Below, one piece after another: positions 63,121 through 64,000 of a stretch of DNA of 64,000 bases. The notes under the pieces are model-generated. The model made no database searches. It saw only the letters and a list, made by a program, of their open reading frames with translations, and was not told the origin of the DNA. Source of the stretch: Flavihumibacter rivuli. GTDB lineage: Bacteria > Bacteroidota > Bacteroidia > Chitinophagales > Chitinophagaceae. The translations under genes were made by a program, and so were the position numbers. Position 1 is the stretch's first letter. Every line of letters begins with the position of its first letter. Location: positions 462,001-526,000 of the forward strand of contig NZ_CP092334.1 in NCBI RefSeq assembly GCF_018595685.2, written 5' to 3'.

Positions 63121-64000
63121 TTACCGGCCTGATTGCTGTTTTACCCTGTTCAGTCCTGCAAGTGAATACCTGTTACCCGGGTTGATCGCAAGGTCATCCC
63201 TGAATGTCTTTTCTGCTACTTTCCATTGCTGTTGCCGGATATAGGCATCTGCCAGGAAATGCCTTGCCGGTAACAGCCAATCCTTGGGTTCGGTATAGAT
63301 CATGGCATCTTCCCGGGTTACGGCCTCCTTGTAAGATGCTATTGCTCCCGCAAGGTTGCCCCTACTTTCCTCAATACAGCCCTTGAGCAATGCCTGGGCC
63401 ACACTGGCGCCGGAGAGGGGCGCATTCATGGGACCAATGGGAATGGCCAGGTCGGGGACCTTCATCATCCTTTCCAAATGTTCAAGTGATGCCGCTGCTG
63501 AAGACAGTTCGCCTTTTTTGGCATAGGAAATACCCTTGGCAAAATGCTGGAGCAGGTTGGCGTAATGATAAGCAGTATCCACATCCGGCTGGCGGATGAT
63601 CTCATCCCATTGCTGGAAGGCGATCATGATGATCTCCGGTGACATGTACATGTATTGGATATAATAGGCGAAACCTGGGAAGAGCAGCCAGTCGGCTGAA
63701 AAACTATTCCTGGTCTGGAAGGCGATCTCCCTTGCCTTCGCATAATCATCCTGGTTGATGGCACAGGCTGATTGCATATGTCGATTATGGATATCATAGA
63801 GATCTGCCTTGGTCTCTACCAATGGATAGAGTTTCTTGTATTGTTCATAGGCTTCCAGCGCCATGGTATTGACCGTAATGCCCTTGCTGTAATTGCCGGT
63901 CCTGATATAGATATGGGATGGCATGTGTACCATATGCGATAGCCCTGGGGCAAGGCCCACCAGCCGGTCCGCGGTTTGGGTGGCCCTGCCCGGGTTGGGT
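63121..64000 (-). CDS. TPR-repeat protein, N-terminus beyond window
   Basis: About 293 C-terminal residues; the frame stays open to the right window edge, and a GTG at 63960 lies inside the conserved part, so the true start is outside. RLVGLAPGLSHMVHMPSHIYIRTGNY is the hallmark of a widespread TPR-containing family in Bacteroidota and Proteobacteria, followed by tetratricopeptide helices such as AALEAYEQYKKLYPLV and DWLLPARHFLADAYIRQQQW. Many members have a signal peptide and haem-like motifs upstream, which cannot be checked. Function unknown. Confidence 0.85.
   Translation of the reverse strand, partial: PNPGRATQTADRLVGLAPGLSHMVHMPSHIYIRTGNYSKGITVNTMALEAYEQYKKLYPLVETKADLYDIHNRHMQSACAINQDDYAKAREIAFQTRNSFSADWLLFPGFAYYIQYMYMSPEIIMIAFQQWDEIIRQPDVDTAYHYANLLQHFAKGISYAKKGELSSAAASLEHLERMMKVPDLAIPIGPMNAPLSGASVAQALLKGCIEESRGNLAGAIASYKEAVTREDAMIYTEPKDWLLPARHFLADAYIRQQQWKVAEKTFRDDLAINPGNRYSLAGLNRVKQQSGR

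Overview
The window reads as chromosome from a glycan-degrading member of the Bacteroidota, most likely Chitinophagaceae. The grounds are a SusC/SusD pair, many exported glycosidases and lipoproteins, genes without a clear Shine-Dalgarno, and sugar-acid catabolic runs typical of that group. No rRNA, tRNA, CRISPR array, phage or intact insertion sequence was seen. The family assignment is by overall gene style and not by a marker gene.

Layout. 1-6.1 kb: alpha-mannan/N-glycan trimming (two GH92 enzymes, the first cut by the window edge, a GH125 and a ROK sugar kinase). 6.3-14.1 kb: a five-gene exported run with c-type haem motifs (DUF1549/DUF1553 cytochrome, DUF1501 protein, NHL propeller, two proteins with chitobiase C-terminal-like modules). 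14.1-16.4 kb: proBA on the minus strand. 16.4-20.4 kb: an AT-richer island with a DUF1254 lipoprotein and a decayed outer-membrane protein gene, bracketed by related non-coding repeats. 20.5-22.1 kb: a small membrane protein and an MFS exporter.

22.6-39.5 kb: one long plus-strand run. First comes a complete non-phosphorylating L-fucose pathway (permease, mutarotase, dehydrogenase, lactonase, UxaA-type dehydratase, second dehydrogenase, diketo-acid hydrolase). Next is a LacI regulator with a perfect 18-bp palindrome just upstream. Then come an exported Gfo/Idh oxidoreductase and a double-DUF1080 protein (possible 3-keto-glycoside cleavage). Last is a complete glucuronate pathway (UxaC, SDR-type fructuronate reductase, UxuA, KdgK, Eda, ExuT). 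With the mannosidases this suggests use of a polymer containing mannose, fucose and glucuronate.

39.6-46.8 kb: a family of small lipoproteins, one frameshifted, in a duplication that also copied the 5' end of an acyltransferase gene; plus a methyltransferase, an alcohol dehydrogenase-like protein and an exported amidohydrolase. 47.0-48.8 kb: a GH9 lipoprotein.

48.9-57.7 kb: the most unusual part. A SusC/SusD pair is followed by a PhnZ-like HD oxygenase that converges on an operon of PhnX-like HAD hydrolase, HpnW-type FAD oxidoreductase and DUF5690 MFS transporter. I read this as a candidate outer-membrane-to-cytoplasm phosphonate utilisation locus lacking the usual PhnW and PhnY. 58-63 kb: GH20 hexosaminidase, a propeller-like lipoprotein, an N-acetylhexosamine-kinase-like protein, and a TPR protein running off the right edge.
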